Source: AP-15 sp963716115
Lineage (GTDB): Bacteria; Pseudomonadota; Alphaproteobacteria; ATCC43930; CGMCC-115725
Reading direction: 5' to 3'
NCBI GenBank assembly: GCA_963716115.1
Contig: CAVQSZ010000032.1
Coordinates: 1-64,000 of the forward strand
Length of the DNA: 64,000 bases
Shown: piece by piece, positions 38,989 through 54,700 of the stretch
How the letters are laid out: the number at the start of each line of letters is the position of its first letter
How positions within the stretch are numbered: the stretch's first letter is position 1
Translations under genes and position numbers: made by a program
The notes under the pieces: model-generated
What the model was told of the DNA's origin: nothing
Seen by the model: the letters and a program-made list of their open reading frames with translations, nothing else
Database searches by the model: none

Positions 38989-39463
38989 TCAGCCGAAGGC
39001 GACGGTGACGATCTCGTAGGATTTGGCGCCGCGCGGGGTGGTGACCTCGACGCTGTCGCCCTTGCCCTTGCCGATCAGCGCGCGGGCCAAGCGGCGAGGT
39101 GACCGACAGCCGGCCGCGGCTGATGTCGGCCTCGTCCTCGCCGACGATCTGAAAGGTCTGCTCCTCGTCGGTCTCCTCGTCGGCGAGCGTGACCTTGGCC
39201 CCGAACTTGATGGCCGAGCCCGAGAGCTTTGAGACATCGATGATCTCGGCGCGGGCGATCTTGTCCTCGAGCTCCATGACCCGGCCCTCGATAAAGCTCT
39301 GCCGGTCGCGGGCGGCGTGGTATTCGGCGTTTTCCGCCAGATCGCCATGGTCGCGCGCCTCGGCAATGGCGCGGATGATGGCCGGCCGGTCGACGGACTT
39401 CAGGTGCTTCAGCTCCTCCCGGAGCCGATCGTAGCCCTCGGCCGTCATCGGGATCTTGTTCAT
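38989..39463 (-). CDS. greA: Transcription elongation factor GreA (one frameshift)
   Basis: GreA (157 residues after correction) rescues backtracked RNA polymerase by stimulating transcript cleavage. The N-terminal coiled coil shows MTAEGYDRLREELKHLKSVD and the tip acidic residues in ARDHGDLAENAEYHAARDRQ. The C-terminal domain has TFQIVGEDEADISRGRLSVT and, after the break, LIGKGKGDSVEV. An extra A in CCAAGCGG (39089) shifts the frame; removing it gives SPLARALIGKGKGD as in the family. A real knock-out is unlikely. It lies downstream of carB on the same strand, a usual alphaproteobacterial arrangement. Confidence 0.93.
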
Positions 39464-39517
39464 CGGGAGCGGGTTCGCATGCCTGGCGGAGATGGCGGGA
39501 GGCCCGCCGCGGAATTA

Positions 39518-42776
<3,259 letters not shown>

Positions 42777-43235
42777 GGCGCACACCCCCAATCCCGGCCG
42801 AGACTGATCCTCTTACGTCCATCCCGGCGCAGGCCGGGACCCATGGCGTTGCCGGATCCTGCGATTCCGGTGCGCAGAAGCGCCGATGCGAGGCTGGCGA
42901 CGACCGGGACGCGGGCAAACGGGTCCGGGCCCTAGAGGCTGTAATCACATCGACGATTGGCTGGATAGCCGTGGTGCGTCCCCCGCTTTCGCGAGGGGCA
43001 GGCTCTTCGAGACGGCCGCGTCGCGGCCTCCTCAGGAGGAGGTGCTTCGATAATGCCATCAATGGCTTGCCTCATCCTGAGGAGCGCCCGCAGGGCGCAT
43101 CTCGAAGGACGCAAAGCCCCGATGCAGCGCTTCCCACAATTTACTCACAGCCGCCGAGATGACAACTTGATGAAGGGCCCGGACGCTCACGAACTATTCC
43201 GTGCCGTAGAATGAGGTCTGTCGCTGAGCTTCATT
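42777..43235. repeat. Intergenic stretch with dispersed repeats, no gene seen
   Basis: The stretch holds CGTCCATCCCGGCGCAGGCC near 42818 (same family as 20881), GTCCCCCGCTTTCGCGAGGG near 42977, and the typical alphaproteobacterial CTCATCCTGAGGAGCGCCCG element at 43072-43108, whose partner arm CCTCAGGAGGAGGTGCTTCG is at 43032. Short open frames run through it but none has a recognisable product. Confidence 0.6.
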
Positions 43236-43679
43236 TCAGGGGTTCTTTTTCGACAGTATCCGCTTGATCGCATCGAGAGCCAGCACGTAAGAATCGACGC
43301 CGAAACCGGCGATCACCCCGTTGGCCTCGCCGGAAGTTACCGGATGAATGCCACGTTTCTCCACATTCGTAATATGAATCTCAACATATGGAAGGCCGCG
43401 CACTGCCTTCAGGCAATCGCGCAATGCGAAACCTGCGGTACTGAACCCGGCGGGATTCATGAGCAGCGCGTCGGCGCCACCGGAAGCCGCTTCGTAGATC
43501 CAATTGATCGCTTCACCTTCGACATTGGTGTAGCGGATCTCGATGTCGAGATCGCGGTCTTTTGCTTCCTTTCGCACAATCTCATCGAGCTCGTCGGCCG
43601 TTATCGTTCCATAGAACTCGGGTTCCCGCTTACCGAGCCAAACCATGTTGGCGCCTTGGATCAGGAGAACCTTGTGCAT
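43236..43679 (-). CDS. Type II 3-dehydroquinate dehydratase family protein (AroQ-like, altered site)
   Basis: The 147-residue protein has the AroQ length and fold motifs: GANMVWLGKREPEFYG (catalytic Tyr and Arg kept), NPAGFSTAGFALRDCLKA, VEIHITNVEKRGIH (catalytic His of EIH kept) and GVIAGFGVDSYVLALDAIKR. The usual NxPNLNLLG is replaced by QGANMVWLG, the His of NPAGFTH by Ser-Thr, and the FR of the lid region by IH. It may be a paralog with another substrate rather than the shikimate-pathway enzyme. Base composition is less GC-rich than its neighbours. It lies between carB and carA on the same strand, which suggests a later insertion. Confidence 0.75.
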   Translation of the reverse strand: MHKVLLIQGANMVWLGKREPEFYGTITADELDEIVRKEAKDRDLDIEIRYTNVEGEAINWIYEAASGGADALLMNPAGFSTAGFALRDCLKAVRGLPYVEIHITNVEKRGIHPVTSGEANGVIAGFGVDSYVLALDAIKRILSKKNP

Positions 43680-43719
43680 CTTTCTGTTCCAGGTTTCCTG
43701 CGTGCGCGGCGCGAGCGTA

Positions 43720-44878
43720 TCACGTTTGCGTCATGAGCTGGACAAACCGCTCGAAGAGATAGTGGCTGTCCTGCGGGCCGGGGCTCGCCTCCGGGTGGTG
43801 CTGCACCGAGAACACCGGCCTGCCGATGATGCGCAGGCCTTCGTTGGTGTTGTCGAAGAGCGAGAGGTGGGTCGGCTCGACCCCGTCCGGCAGGCTCTCC
43901 GGGACGACGATGAAGCCGTGGTTCTGGCTGGTGATCTCGACCGCGCCGGTCAGAAGGTCCTTGACCGGGTGGTTGGCGCCGCGATGGCCGCGCTCCATTT
44001 TGCGGGTCCGGGCGCCGAGCGCCAGCGCCAGCAGCTGGTGCCCGAGGCAGATGCCGAAAATCGGCGTGCCGGATTGGATCAGCCGGCGCAGCACCGGGGC
44101 CGCGTAAAGGCCGGTGGCGGCCGGGTCGCCCGGCCCGTTCGACAGGAAGATCCCGTCCGGGCGATGGCCCAGGATATCCTCGGCCGAGGCGTCGGCGGGG
44201 ACCACCGTGACCCGGCAGCCGTGGGCCGCGAGCATGCGCAGGATGTTGCGCTTGGCCCCGTAATCAATCGCGACGACGTGGTGGCGCGGGTGATCCTGCC
44301 GGCCGTAGCCGCCCTCGCGCCGCCAGGAGGTCTCGGTCCATTCGTAGGTTTGCCGGCAGGTCACCTCGCGGGCGAGGTCCATCCCTTCGAGGCCGGGCCA
44401 GGCGGCGGCCCGCGCCCGCAGCGCGGCGATGTCGAGCCGGCCTTGCGGGTCATAGGCGACGACGCCGTTGGGCGGGCCGCGGTCGCGGATATGCCGGGTC
44501 AGCCGCCTTGTGTCGACCCCGGCGACGCCGACGAGCCCATGCGATTTCAGCCAGGCATCGAGCGGCTGGGTCGCCCGCCAGCTTGCCGGCCCGGTGATCG
44601 GGGTGCGGATGACCAGCCCGCGCGCGGCCGGGGTCGTGGTTTCGACATCCTCCCGAATTGGTCCCGACATTGCCGATATGCGGGAACGTGAAGGCGATGA
44701 TCTGCGCCGCGTAGGAGGGATCGGTCAGGATCTCCTGGTAGCCGGTCATCGCGGTGTTGAAGCACACCTCGCCGACCGCGGTCCCGGCGGCGCCGACGCC
44801 ACGGCCCCAAAACACCATGCCGTCCGCGAGGACGAGCGCGGCGTTGCAGTCGGGCGGGCGCAGCCCCGGGTCGCGCAT
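43720..44878 (-). CDS. carA: Carbamoyl-phosphate synthase small subunit (one frameshift)
   Basis: CarA (385 residues after correction) is the glutaminase subunit that feeds ammonia to CarB. The N-terminal domain shows LVLADGMVFWGRGVGAAGTA, FNTAMTGYQEILTDPSYAAQ and TFPHIGNVGTN. The class I amidotransferase domain has the nucleophile in FGICLGHQLLALALGA, the NHG motif in ITSQNHGFIV and the His/Glu pair in VQHHPEASPGP. One extra A/T near 44656 breaks the frame between TN and EDVETTTPAARG. It is separated from carB by the AroQ-like gene and a 459-base repeat stretch, an unusual spacing. It diverges from yqeY. Confidence 0.95.
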
Positions 44879-45061
44879 CGCAAGTCGATCCTGTCGGCTT
44901 GCCTCGGCCTGCCGGCAAAGAAGGGGCCGTCGGGCAGCCGGGCCGCCAACAGATAGCGGTTCCGGCCCGCGGTTTCAAACAGCTGGTGGCCGGCCCGCAA
45001 AATTGTCGCGGCAGCCGGCGCGAAACAGGTTTAGGCTCGCCGGCGGAGGGGGATCGCGCCG

Positions 45062-45517
45062 ATGCTGCGTCAGGCCTTCAGCGACCGGCTCAAGGGTGCG
45101 ATGAAGGCCAGGGATGCGCCCACGGTCTCGGCCGTGCGGCTGATCCTGGCGGCGCTCAAGGAGCGCGACGTGGCCGCCCGCGGCCAGGGCAACCCCGAGG
45201 GCCTCTCCGATGGTGAAATCGGCGGCATGCTGCAAGCGATGATCAAGCAGCGCCGCGAATCGATCGCGCTCTACGAGCAGGGCAGACGCGACGACCTGGC
45301 GCAGCGCGAGCGCGACGAGATCGTCGTGATCGAAGGCTTTCTGCCGCGCCAGCTCGACACGGGCGAAATCGAAGCGGCGGCGCGCGCGGCGATCGCCGAG
45401 ACCGGGGCGGCGGGCGTCAGGGACATGGGCAAGGTCATGGCGGCGCTGCGCCAGCGCCACGCCGGCGCTGTCGACTTCGCCCAGGCGAGCCAAATCGTCA
45501 AGCGGCTCCTGGGCTGA
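45062..45517 (+). CDS. GatB/YqeY domain-containing protein
   Basis: This 151-residue cytoplasmic protein has the YqeY pattern: LRQAFSDRLKGAMKARDAPT, LILAALKERDVAARGQG, MIKQRRESIALYEQGRRDDL, EIVVIEGFLPRQL and the tail DMGKVMAALRQRHAGAVDFA. The domain resembles the tRNA-binding tail of the GatB amidotransferase subunit. The function of stand-alone YqeY is not settled. It precedes dnaG, as in many alphaproteobacteria, with about 195 bases of repeat sequence between them. Confidence 0.92.
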   Translation: MLRQAFSDRLKGAMKARDAPTVSAVRLILAALKERDVAARGQGNPEGLSDGEIGGMLQAMIKQRRESIALYEQGRRDDLAQRERDEIVVIEGFLPRQLDTGEIEAAARAAIAETGAAGVRDMGKVMAALRQRHAGAVDFAQASQIVKRLLG

Positions 45518-45548
45518 GCGCGGCGATGCCGTTATGGCTCGATACAAT

Positions 45549-45694
45549 TCCCCCTCTCCCCCCGACGGGGGGAGAGGGTCGGGGTGAGGGGGAAACCGCC
45601 GGCGCTCGTCAGCGGGGGACACAAGCCCTCACCCTCCCATCGCTGCGCGACGGGGCCCTCCCTCTCCCGCAATGCGGGCGAGGGGCAGGGTGCG
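45549..45694. repeat. Dispersed palindromes between yqeY and dnaG
   Basis: TTCCCCCTCTCCCCCCGACG faces GAGAGGGTCGGGGTGAGGGG (45549-45595). A second, reversed copy lies at about 45630-45694 (CCCTCACCCTCCCAT...CCCTCTCCCGCAATGCGGGC). Confidence 0.75.
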
Positions 45695-45711
45695 GCGCCG
45701 ACGGCTGAGGG

Positions 45712-47505
45712 ATGGCGTTTCCGCCGGGCTTTCTCGACGAGCTGCGCAGCCGGATCCCGCTGGCGGGGCTGGTCGGGCGGCGCGTGCGGCTGGTGCGGCG
45801 CGGGCGCGAATTGGCCGGGCTGTGCCCGTTCCACCACGAGAAGACGCCCTCCTTCTACGTGGTCGAGGACAAATCCTTCTTTCACTGCTTCGGCTGCGGC
45901 GCGCATGGCGACGCGATCGGCTTCACGATGCGCGCCGACAACCTCGATTTCCTCGAGGCGGTCGAGAAGCTGGCCGGCGAGGCCGGATTGCCGGTCCCGC
46001 AGGCGACGCCGCAGGAGCGCGAGCAGGCGCAGCGGCAGAAGACCCTGCTCGAGGCGCTCGAGGCCGCCGCCGCCTTCTATGAGGCGCGGCTGTGGGCCGC
46101 GGCCGGGAGCCGGGCGCGCGATTATCTCCAGGGGCGCGGGCTCGACCCGGAGACGATGCGCCGCTTTCGCCTGGGCTGGGCCGGGGACGACCGCCAGGGC
46201 TTGCGGCGCGGCCTCGCCGGCGATTTTCCGCTGCCGCTGCTGATCGAGGCGGGATTGCTGCGCCAGCCGGACGAAGGCGAGCCGTTCGACTATTTCCGCG
46301 GCCGGGTGATGTTCCCGATCGGCGACCGCGCCGGCCGCGTCATCGCCTTCGGCGGCCGGGTATTGGGAGAGGGCCAGCCGAAATACCTGAACTCGCCGGA
46401 GACCCCGGTCTTCGAGAAGGGCCGCGTCCTCTACGGCTGGTCGGCGGCGCGGCACGGCGCGGCCGAGAGCCCCGGGGTCATCGTCACCGAAGGCTATATG
46501 GACGTGATCGCGCTCAATCGCGCCGGCTTCACCGCCGCCGTGGCGCCGCTCGGCACCGCCCTGACCGAGCATCAGCTGCAGGAGCTGTGGCGCCTGGGCG
46601 CCGAGCCGATCCTCTGCTTCGACGGCGATCCGGCGGGGCAGCGCGCCGCCATGCGCGCGCTGCGGCGGGCATTGCCGTTGCTGCGGCCCGGCCACAGCCT
46701 TCGCTTTGCCGGCCTGCCCGCCGGCGAGGACCCGGATTCGCTGATCGGCGCGGCCGGACGGGAGGGCTTCGAGCAGGTGCTGGGGGCGGCGCGGCCGTTG
46801 TCGGCGATGCTGTGGGAGATCGAGGCCGGGCTGCGCCCGGCCGACACGCCGGAACGGCGGGCCGATCTGCGCCGCCGCCTCGACGAGGACATCGCGACGA
46901 TCGGCGACGCTTCGGTGCGCGAGGAGTATCGGGCCTTTCTCAGGGAGCGTCTGTTCGATCATGCCCGCCGCGCCCGGCCGGGCCGGCTGCGGGATGCGGG
47001 GCGCCGCCGCCCGGTCGTCGCGGTCGAAGGCCCGCCGCGGCCGCCGCGCTCGCCCCGGCGGCTGCAGCGGGAAATTCTGTTTCGCATGCTGCTCCACTTC
47101 CCGGCGCTGATCGAGGAGGTCGCCGAGGCGTTCGCCGCGCTCGAAATTCCCGAGCCGGAGCTTGACAAGCTTCGCCGTCAGATCTTAGAGACCGAAGCCT
47201 TGCGGCCGGGGCTTGACGCCGACGCGCTGCGGCAACACCTTTGCCTGAATGGGTTTGCAGCGACCGTGGATGCAGTTACCTCGCCTTCGGTCGATTCAGG
47301 TTTTCTCGACCGGAGCTCCGATGTCGGCTCGGCGCGCAGCGAGTGGGCTCACGTGATCGGAATGCTGATGCGGGACGGCCGGTCCGGGCTCGACGAAGCC
47401 AGCACCCATTTGATCGGCGATCTCTCGGAAGAGAGCTGGGAGCGGTTTCTGGCCGCCAGGGAACAGGCTTTGCAGGATGGCCTGGGCGATGGAGACCAGA
47501 CCTGA
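45712..47505 (+). CDS. dnaG: DNA primase
   Basis: DnaG (597 residues) makes RNA primers for replication. The N-terminal zinc-binding domain has LCPFHHEKTPSFYVVEDKSF followed by FHCFGCGAHG (C-H-C-C). The RNA polymerase domain has YFRGRVMFPIGDRAGRVIAF, YLNSPETPVFEKGRVLYG, and the Toprim motifs IVTEGYMDVIAL and ILCFDGDPAGQRAAMRAL. The C-terminal helicase-interaction domain, from about residue 430, contains RRLQREILFRMLLHFPALIE. The frame is intact. It is followed by rpoD after 105 bases. Confidence 0.96.
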   Translation: MAFPPGFLDELRSRIPLAGLVGRRVRLVRRGRELAGLCPFHHEKTPSFYVVEDKSFFHCFGCGAHGDAIGFTMRADNLDFLEAVEKLAGEAGLPVPQATPQEREQAQRQKTLLEALEAAAAFYEARLWAAAGSRARDYLQGRGLDPETMRRFRLGWAGDDRQGLRRGLAGDFPLPLLIEAGLLRQPDEGEPFDYFRGRVMFPIGDRAGRVIAFGGRVLGEGQPKYLNSPETPVFEKGRVLYGWSAARHGAAESPGVIVTEGYMDVIALNRAGFTAAVAPLGTALTEHQLQELWRLGAEPILCFDGDPAGQRAAMRALRRALPLLRPGHSLRFAGLPAGEDPDSLIGAAGREGFEQVLGAARPLSAMLWEIEAGLRPADTPERRADLRRRLDEDIATIGDASVREEYRAFLRERLFDHARRARPGRLRDAGRRRPVVAVEGPPRPPRSPRRLQREILFRMLLHFPALIEEVAEAFAALEIPEPELDKLRRQILETEALRPGLDADALRQHLCLNGFAATVDAVTSPSVDSGFLDRSSDVGSARSEWAHVIGMLMRDGRSGLDEASTHLIGDLSEESWERFLAAREQALQDGLGDGDQT

Positions 47506-47610
47506 CCTGCGGCTTCCGACCGCCGAAGATCGTCGGCATCCCCATGCCGAGAAATGCGTTCAAGCTCGGCCGCGGCCGAGCCGGTGCGAGACCAGCTTAG
47601 GGACGGTGGA

Positions 47611-49593
<1,983 letters not shown>

Positions 49594-49608
49594 CCCCCGG
49601 TCCCCTTC

Positions 49609-49651
49609 GCCCCTCGCCCCGCTTGCGGGGAGAGGGTTGGGGTGAGGGGCG
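49609..49651. repeat. Palindromic repeat after rpoD
   Basis: CGCCCCTCGCCCC and GGGGTGAGGGGCG flank GCTTGCGGGGAGAGGGTT. The element belongs to the same family as 1860-2007 and may serve as the rpoD terminator, although no U-run is present. Confidence 0.7.
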
Positions 49652-49694
49652 ACACCGGGCTTGCCCGTCAGGTATGATGAGGGCAGGCGGGCCC

Positions 49695-51419
49695 TTACTC
49701 GCGCGCTGCGCGGTTCTCATACTTTCGCATTTGTCGGACGAGCGTGTTGATGCGCGTCGCGCCCTGCGTAAATTGACGGAGTTGCTTCTCAATCCGGGTT
49801 AGCTGCTCTTTGAGAATGCCGCCCTTTTCGATCGGTACCCAGGGAGGAAGCAACAGCGCTCCATTGACAATATGCGCGATCCGACAGTGGAGCTCGGCTT
49901 CAAATGCAGCGAGATCCTCCGCGTCGGCCGTCTGAAACGAGAGCATCCCGGCTGCCTGCAGGTTCTGCGCATTCTTCACGGTCACCCTGATGGTCACGCT
50001 CGCGCCGGCCGGCGGCAAAGCCGAGATCGTCAGGCTCGGCGTATTTGTCGCATCGGGTTGCGCACCCGTGACAGACCAAACAAAGGCGAGTCCGCTCTGA
50101 TCCGCGAAGACATCGAGGTTCGTGATGTGGAAAGTCTGCGATGTCTTTTCGACAAACAATCGCTGGCAGACATCGGCCGATCGGTCGGCGTCGATTTGGA
50201 GCGGCGGCAGGCCCGTCGAATCCGGCCGGACGACAACGATGGTTCGCGTGAGCGACTTGCCCGCATAGCTCGCTGTGAGCGTAATGGATCCTGTCGTAAA
50301 GGTCGACGGTTGCGGGAGGACGGTGACCGGCAACGCTATGCTGGCTGAGGGCGGTGAGATCGTAATCGGTGATGGAGTCGGCGCGGGAGGCGGCGGGAAA
50401 GCCGGAGGGGGCGGAATTGTGCTCGGGTCGCTACTCATCAAGTTGATAGGTAGATGAACTTGCGGCACGCGGTCGAGCCCAACCGTCGCGCTGTTCGGAA
50501 TGCCGGATGCAACCCAACTGACTTGCGTGGGCACGACGAAAGAGTCGAGTTCGCAAACCGGGAAAATCGTGTCGAGCGGCGGGTTGTACATCATCGATAT
50601 CGCTGGCGATGTGGCGCCGTCGCTCAGGGTCACGGTCACGGTAGCGGGATAATGAGCATTGACGAGCGCGCTGAACTTCGGCCAGGCATTCGGCCAGCTT
50701 TCGCCGGTTAGATTTTCGTAGACATTCGACAATGTTCCTGCGCCCGCATTGATGATGTCCTCAATGCGGAAGCCCAGTTGGTCATGGAGGAACATAAGAA
50801 AGAGAGTCGCGCATCCGGTTACGTCATCGGGCGCGTTGTCGTCGGGGTTGCTCTCGATCCAGTTTTTGCGCGCGCTATTGAGCCACAGCCCGGTCACGTT
50901 CCAACTACCCGTTATCAGCGACGGAATCGTGGCAACGCCGGGAAAGGCCCGCAGTAGGAACTGTTGGCCGAGGAAACGTGAGAGACCCTCGCCCTTGCTT
51001 CCCTCCCCGGAGGCGAACCAGGGATTGAGCGTGTAAGGCGCGAACGCGCGCATGAACATTTCGCTCACTTCTGAAACGAGCAAATATCGCGCGAGCATCG
51101 CTGGCGTGCCGCTGGCCATCGCGAGCTCACCGAAATTGATCGTGACCTGCAATGGCCAGGGGCCGAATCCGAACCAACTGCCGCCGACAGGTTGGGTTGG
51201 ATCCGTCGGAGCGGTGGCCAGCGAGACGTTGATTGGCGGCGACATGTCGAGCCCGCGACCCGAAAACCACGATTGCAGCAAAGTGAAATCATCGTCGCAA
51301 TGCATCATCAGATCCGCGGCGAGGTCCATGCCGCGGGCCGAGCTCAACGCACCGTCGTATTGGAGATTGAAAAACTGCGTGCGGCCGTTATTCGGGAGCC
51401 CTGTCGTGACGTATGACAT
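49695..51419 (-). CDS. Unknown 574-residue protein with proline-rich linker, inside the rpoD-tail cassette
   Basis: I do not recognise this protein. Residues 1-300 form an apparently globular domain with MSYVTTGLPNNGRTQFFNLQ, GGSWFGFGPWPLQVTINFGE, RYLLVSEVSEMFMRAFAPY and FLMFLHDQLGFRIEDIINAG. A PPPPAFPPPPAPTPSP linker follows at about 325-345. Then comes an Ig-like beta region (SITLTASYAGKSLTRTIVVV, FHITNLDVFADQSGLAFVWS, SVTIRVTVKNAQ), and finally a charged helical tail (LTRIEKQLRQFTQGATRINT). No signal peptide is seen. SEVSEMF sits where some metallopeptidases have HExxH, but the histidines are absent. Base composition is lower in GC than rpoD. The gene has no operon partner and is flanked by two copies of the rpoD 3' end. 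Confidence 0.75.
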   Translation of the reverse strand: MSYVTTGLPNNGRTQFFNLQYDGALSSARGMDLAADLMMHCDDDFTLLQSWFSGRGLDMSPPINVSLATAPTDPTQPVGGSWFGFGPWPLQVTINFGELAMASGTPAMLARYLLVSEVSEMFMRAFAPYTLNPWFASGEGSKGEGLSRFLGQQFLLRAFPGVATIPSLITGSWNVTGLWLNSARKNWIESNPDDNAPDDVTGCATLFLMFLHDQLGFRIEDIINAGAGTLSNVYENLTGESWPNAWPKFSALVNAHYPATVTVTLSDGATSPAISMMYNPPLDTIFPVCELDSFVVPTQVSWVASGIPNSATVGLDRVPQVHLPINLMSSDPSTIPPPPAFPPPPAPTPSPITISPPSASIALPVTVLPQPSTFTTGSITLTASYAGKSLTRTIVVVRPDSTGLPPLQIDADRSADVCQRLFVEKTSQTFHITNLDVFADQSGLAFVWSVTGAQPDATNTPSLTISALPPAGASVTIRVTVKNAQNLQAAGMLSFQTADAEDLAAFEAELHCRIAHIVNGALLLPPWVPIEKGGILKEQLTRIEKQLRQFTQGATRINTLVRQMRKYENRAARE

Positions 51420-51593
51420 GTCACACCTCCGCTTGCGGGCGATGGCTGAGCTTGCGCAGGGGTGCGCCGCTCATGCCGGCCTCCGTCCAGTTCCTAATCG
51501 CAAGATTGAACCGGGGAAGCCCGCCTTAGTATGAATTGGATCACACCGTGTCGAAAAAATGCACGACCTGTCCGGCGGGATCGGGGAGCCCTC

Positions 51594-51693
51594 AGTGACC
51601 CGCGAGCGCATCCGCCGGATCGAGGCCAAGGCCCTGCGCAAATTGAAGCACCCGAGCCGCTCGCGCAAATTGCGCAGCTTCCTCGACACCTGA
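51594..51693 (+). pseudogene. Detached copy of the rpoD 3' end
   Basis: The segment codes for SVTRERIRRIEAKALRKLKH and on to FLDT-stop. Compared with rpoD it has four changes in 100 bases: GTC/GTG, CAG/CGG (Gln to Arg), TTG/CTG and TTT/TTC. The sequence upstream of it is unrelated to rpoD, so it is a fragment. It marks the right edge of the inserted stretch. Confidence 0.9.
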
Positions 51694-51764
51694 GCGCGCG
51701 TCGCGGCCGCACGCCGCTCATGACGGCGGGCCTTGCGGGCTTGCATCCCGCCGGGCCGCCGGGC

Positions 51765-54700
51765 CTACCATCCGCCTCGAGCCGCGCCGCGCACCAATAA
51801 GTAGATGCTCGGCATTGCCAGGAGCACGAGCGGGAGCTGCACGACCAGACCGGAGATGATCGCGACGGCGAGCGGCTGCAGCATGGACGAGCCCTGGCCG
51901 ATCGCGAGAGCGAGCGGCAGAAGCGTCAGAATTGCGGCGAACGTCGTCATCGCGATCGGCCGCATCCGGTTTTGCCCGGCCTCGACCAGCGCGACCGCGA
52001 CCGGGCGGCTTGCCGCCAGATCGAAAAATTCCGAAAAGAAAAAGATCGCGACCTCGGTAACGATGCCGACGATCATCGTCATGCCCATCATTGCCGTGAT
52101 GTTGAGCTCGATCCCCGTCACCCACAGCCCGATGAACACCGCGCAGACCGCCAGCAACGGCATTACCAGGACCGCGATCGCCGCAGCGAAGCTCTCGTAG
52201 AGAAACAGGAGCAGCACGAAAACAGCGGCAATGGCTGCCCCGAACACCCCGGCGAGGCCGCGAAAGGCGATCTGCTGCTGCGCATAAGCGCCGCCGAGCT
52301 CGAACCGCACCGAATTGGGCACAAGGCCGGGGTTTTCCAGAGATTTCCGAACGTCAGCCGCGACCGAGCCGAGATCGCGGCCTTCTATTCTGGCGGTTGC
52401 TGCGACCATCCGCTGCAGGTTCTCGCGGGCGATTTCAGGCTCCCCGCTGACCGGGACGAGCCTGGCGATCCGCTTCAGCGGAAAAAGATGCCCGTCAGGC
52501 GCGCGAACCATGAAATCGGCAAGGTCGCGATCTGTGGCTCGCGTCGCGGGAGGCGACCAGATTCGAACACCGATCTGCTTTACCGGCGTCGGGATCCGGG
52601 TTGCAACCCGGCCGTGGAGGTAGTCGCTGAGCAGACGGGTCGCCTCGGTCGGGTCGATGCCCTCGATCGAGGCCTTGACCTGGTTGATCTCGACGTCCAG
52701 CGGAGTCGCCCGCGAGGTTGACGCCGTCGCGCACATCGACCACGCCCGGAACCTTGCCGAGCGCGGCGGCGACCTTGCGCGCCGTGTCCAGCAGCACCTT
52801 CGGGTCATCGGCGAACAGCTTCACCTCGATCGGTTGCGGCACGGCGGTGAGATCGCCGATCAAATCTTCCATCAGCTGCGCCATCTCGAAGCTGAGCCCG
52901 GGCACCTCTCGAAGAACCTTGGCGCGGACCTCCGCCATGACCGCATCGATCGGCCGGCGTCGTCCCGATTTGAGGCGGACAAAAAAGTCGCCCTGGTTGG
53001 TTTCGGCAAGGTCGCCACCGAGGCCGATCCCGGTGCGCCGCGACCATGTCGCGACTTCGGGCGTTCCCTTCAGAACAGCCTCGACTTGACGGATCAGCCG
53101 ATCGGTCTCGGACAAGGCTGTTCCGGGCGGGCTGCGGTAGTCGATGATGAAACCGCCCTCGTCCATCGCCGGCATGAAGCCGGAGCCGACGTCCCCGTAT
53201 GCGACCCAGCCGAGGGCGAGAAGCGGGAGAATACCGGCAAGGGCAAGGATCGGCTGCGCCAGAAGCCGGCCGACGAGCGCCCGGTATCGCTCGAAGATCC
53301 ATCGCGAAAGCGGTCCGACATCCTCGCGCAGCATGTCCTTTGCGGTGACGAGCCGTTCGGCCGCGAGCGGCACCGCGATCCACGTGACTGCGAACGAGAA
53401 GATCAGGCTCGACGCCACGGTCAGCGACAGCGGGCGGAAAAATCCGCCGGTCACTCCGCCGAGAAACGCCAGCGGCAAGAAGACGACCACGGTCGCAGCG
53501 CTCGATCCGGCCAGGGGCTTGCCGAACTCGGCCGCCGCGGCCAGCACGCTCTGTCCAGCACCCCCAGCCTGCCGAACGCGGCGGACGATCTGCTCGATCA
53601 TCACGATCGCGTCATCGATGATCAGCCCGACCGCCGCCGCCATGCCGCCGAGCGTCATGATGTTGAAGCTCATGCCGAGCGCGTAGAGCAGCGCGATCGT
53701 GGCGGACAAGGAGGCCGGAACGACGAGGAGAGCGATCAGCGTGACCTTCCAGCTTCGCAGAAACAGCAGCAGCACGAGGGCGGCAAGCACCGCGCCGATC
53801 AGGATCGCGTCGCGCACCGACGCCGCCGAGGCCGTCACGAGCTCGCTCTGATCGTACCAGTTGGCGATCGAGATGCCGGGCGGCAGCCTCGGCTGCATCT
53901 CGGCGAGCCGCATCTTCACGTCCCGAGCGATCTCGACGCTGTTGCCGCCGGGCTGCTGGTAGACATTGATCAAGACGGCGTCGCGGCCGTCGGCGGTGAC
54001 GCGGGTCCATTGCGGAGAGGTCGAGCGCTGGACGGTGGCGACGTCGTCGACGGTGACGACACTATTGGCGAGGGTCTTGACGACGGTGTCCCGAAGCTGC
54101 TCGACGCCGTTCAAAGTCTCGTTCGAGACGACGAGAAGCAGCTTGTAATGATCCTCGATCCGACCGACTGCGCGAAGCACGTTCGCCGAAGCGACGGCTT
54201 TGGCGACATCGTCGAAGGTCAACCCATAGGCCGCCAGCTGCGCCGGGCTCACCAGGACCTGGTACTCCTCGTCGCGTCCGCCGGTGACGCCGATCCGCGC
54301 GACGCCGGGAACCCCGGTCAGCGCCGGCCTCAACTGAAACAGCGCAATATCCCGCAGCGTCGTCAGCGACACCGTCGGCGAGGTCAGGCTGTAGGCGATG
54401 ATCGGGAAGACGGTCGGATCCATGCGCCGCGCCGTTGCGGTCGTGCCGGGCGGCAATTGCGGCATGACCTGGTTGATCGCAGCGTTCGCCTGAAGCAACG
54501 CCGCGATCATGTCGGCGCCCCACTCGAAGGTCGCGGAAATCTCGGCCACCCCGCGGGTGGTCGCCGAGCGCACATCGGTCAGCCGCGGAATTCCGTGGAG
54601 CGCCTGCTCCACAGGCGTCGTGACCTGAAGCTCCATCTGCTCGGCGGGCCGGTCGCCGGCGTCGAGCGAGATCCTGACGCGGGGGAACTGGATATTGGGG

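Noticed and set aside
51058..51110. A metallopeptidase active site in the unknown protein
   Set aside because: The segment LLVSEVSEMFM has the spacing of a zinc-peptidase helix but no histidines, so no catalytic claim can be made.
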